DNA from: an uncultured Clostridia bacterium
GTDB lineage: Bacteria > Bacillota > Clostridia > Oscillospirales > JAAYOS01
NCBI GenBank assembly: GCA_944386395.1
Contig: CALXAZ010000148.1
Location: 1 to 6,315, forward strand
Direction of reading: 5' to 3'
Length of the DNA: 6,315 bases
The notes under the pieces were generated by a model. It did not search any database and was not told the origin of the DNA. It saw only the letters and a program-made list of their open reading frames with translations. Of the stretch, positions 5,200-6,315 are shown one piece after another. The translations under genes were made by a program, and so were the position numbers. How positions within the stretch are numbered: position 1 is the stretch's first letter; each line of letters starts with the position of its first letter.

Positions 5200-5932
5200 A
5201 TTTTGTTGCGATATTACAGGAAATATCGTGTCTTTTGACATATCTGAGTGCTGAGTAGAGAGAATTGAATTGGCGCTCAAAGCCAAGGGGGGTACCAGAA
5301 ATAGAACAGCGCCTGAGAAGCGTTTTGCCCCCGCTCATATTGAAGCTCCAGCATGACAGAGGCGTTTCTATGAAAGCTGTTTTGCCGGAAATCCTAGGCG
5401 TAAATCCATATTTCAAAAATATTTTTTCGAGTATACTGTTTGTACAGGTCGGGTAGGTTGGATAATTTTCGTCTGTTGTGAGGCTTGAGCTGTGTAGGAA
5501 ATCAATGAGGCGTTCTGCTCCCAGACGACGTAATTCTGCCATAAGCGGAATGTTGTCCGGAATAACAGAGCCACAGCTTTTGCCCAGGTCTGCCATATTG
5601 CTGGGACTGAAAAAGAAGTGTACCCTGGCAAAGCTCTCCTGGAAAAGAAGCAAGGTATCAGAGTTTCTGAATACGAGTAGAGCGGCGTTACTACACCATA
5701 TAGAAAATAGTTTTGCTGCTGCGTAAAATGACATTTTGCGTTGAGAGGAGCCGTCTTGCTGGACTGTGTAGCGTTCGGTAGAAATGCTGTGCCTACGAGA
5801 ATATATAAGCAAGCTGCCAGCCTTGTTGAGAGATTTATCCAACTTATTGGCGTATAGGCTTTTAATATAGGGAAATTCTCCTGAAGATTTGGGACGATGG
5901 TAAAATACCGGTTCAACTGTTATATAGTACAT
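5198..5932 (-). CDS. Protein of unknown function (244 aa)
   Basis: I do not recognise this protein. It starts at ATG 5930-5932 after AAGGGAGAG at good spacing, and its stop sits in a terminator stem, so it has the signals of a real gene. Codon choice reads as coding along its full length, and competing frames in the same stretch are shorter and lack such signals. It has no signal peptide or clear transmembrane helix, so a cytoplasmic location is likely. There are six cysteines (80, 120, 163, 194, 209, 239) without metal-site spacing. The N-terminal part (5-60) is basic and Tyr-rich; 66-110 is hydrophobic and aromatic with alternating character (ALLVFRN, TLLLFQE, VHFFF), suggesting a beta-sheet core; 128-150 looks helical (LMAELRRLGAERLIDFL). 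It follows the GH3 gene on the same strand, but a terminator separates them. Confidence 0.6.
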   Translation of the reverse strand: MYYITVEPVFYHRPKSSGEFPYIKSLYANKLDKSLNKAGSLLIYSRRHSISTERYTVQQDGSSQRKMSFYAAAKLFSIWCSNAALLVFRNSDTLLLFQESFARVHFFFSPSNMADLGKSCGSVIPDNIPLMAELRRLGAERLIDFLHSSSLTTDENYPTYPTCTNSILEKIFLKYGFTPRISGKTAFIETPLSCWSFNMSGGKTLLRRCSISGTPLGFERQFNSLYSALRYVKRHDISCNIATK

Positions 5933-5988
5933 TGCAATCTCTCCCTTCTGTCATAATTGTATAATGCTATATGTCCTATAAAACGGAC

Positions 5989-6015
5989 AAAACCGCCGGA
6001 TATTCCGGCGGTTTT
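5989..6015 (-). terminator. Intrinsic terminator of GH3 gene
   Basis: A perfect 12-bp inverted repeat, AAAACCGCCGGA (5989-6000) and TCCGGCGGTTTT (6004-6015), with a 3-nt loop. It lies 15 nt after the GH3 stop on the minus strand. The T run is short (four), so termination may be partial and some transcripts could continue into the 244-residue gene. Confidence 0.8.
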
Positions 6016-6030
6016 CAAGGCTGGTTAAAA

Positions 6031-6315
6031 TTATTTGTATTGTTCGACTCTTTTGTCTTTTATCACTCCGCTCCAATTAAGACCGAAAGCATAATCATAC
6101 GTGTTGCCACACTCGTCGGTGTAGCACTCCATATCACGTGGAACATCTTCAAATTGTTCTTCTACTGTTTTCATATTTGCGGGTGTCTGACAGGGCATGA
6201 GACCCGAAGGCTCATATTTACCGGATATAATATCAAGGACTGCCTGAGTCTGGGTTTTGAAATTGACTATTATTGCGTCTGCGAATGGCTCGAATTCTGA
6301 CATAACAGTTGGGTT
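6031..6315 (-). CDS. Glycoside hydrolase family 3 (beta-glucosidase-like), C-terminal fragment
   Basis: The last 94 residues of a gene that enters from the right edge; the frame is open to 6315 and reads NPTVMSEFEPFADAI before the first visible methionine, so that ATG is not a start. The sequence is the end of the GH3 C-terminal alpha/beta sandwich domain: DIISGKYEPSGLMPCQTPA, TVEEQFEDVPRDMECYTDE and the closing YDYAFGLNWSGVI block. GH3 enzymes remove terminal beta-linked sugars such as glucose from oligosaccharides. Specificity and location cannot be judged because the N-terminal barrel with its catalytic aspartate is outside the window. A hairpin terminator follows the TAA. Confidence 0.85.
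   Translation of the reverse strand, partial: NPTVMSEFEPFADAIIVNFKTQTQAVLDIISGKYEPSGLMPCQTPANMKTVEEQFEDVPRDMECYTDECGNTYDYAFGLNWSGVIKDKRVEQYK

Noticed and set aside
5161..5235. GTG start with AGGGG at good spacing, giving a 24-residue basic peptide
   Set aside because: It runs straight through the bidirectional terminator stem and would rarely be transcribed in full; likely chance.
5265..5726. Plus-strand frames opposite the 244-residue gene
   Set aside because: Short antisense shadows without start signals; the minus-strand gene explains the region.
5413..5916. Minus-strand 167-codon frame overlapping the 244-residue gene
   Set aside because: It is in a different frame of the same strand, has no strong ribosome binding site, and is contained in the longer frame that has better start and stop context.
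5960..5965. Perfect TATAAT on the plus strand upstream of the 244-residue gene
   Set aside because: It has no good -35 partner at 16-18 nt and no gene follows on the plus strand.

Overview
The window looks like chromosome of a strictly anaerobic, gut-type Firmicute of the Clostridia (Ruminococcus/Oscillospiraceae-like). This is inferred from moderate-to-low GC, strong GGAGG-type ribosome binding sites, sigma-A promoters with extended -10 elements, iron-sulfur flavoproteins, an oxygen-sensitive radical SAM enzyme and a GH3 glycosidase. No mobile element, CRISPR array, tRNA or rRNA was seen.

Left part (1-3026) is a divergent redox locus. On the minus strand a PadR-type regulator is followed, through an ATGA overlap, by a large two-domain flavoprotein that runs off the left edge. 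On the plus strand a smaller, related iron-sulfur flavoprotein and a Nudix hydrolase form a two-gene operon. The roughly 200-bp space between the two units holds a good promoter in each direction, and a perfect inverted repeat overlaps the -10 of the padR promoter. The natural reading is an autoregulated PadR that also controls the flavoproteins. However, the PadR frame is interrupted by an in-frame amber codon exactly between the DNA-binding domain and the C-terminal dimerisation domain. A ribosome binding site and ATG just after it could restart translation. This is the most unusual thing in the window.

Middle part (3021-5200): a perfect bidirectional terminator separates the Nudix gene from a convergent UPF0126/TRIC-type membrane protein. 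Divergent from that is an intact anaerobic sulfatase-maturase-like radical SAM/SPASM enzyme with all expected cysteines but no sulfatase nearby.

Right part (5172-6315, minus strand): an unrecognised 244-residue protein with its own ribosome binding site ends in a second bidirectional terminator. Upstream of it a third hairpin terminator closes the 3' end of a GH3 beta-glucosidase-like gene that enters from the right edge.

Several start codons were moved from the longest possible frame on the basis of ribosome binding sites, promoter position and family alignment. I see no convincing new multi-gene system. The split regulator, the orphan maturase and the unknown 244-residue protein are the items most worth checking.
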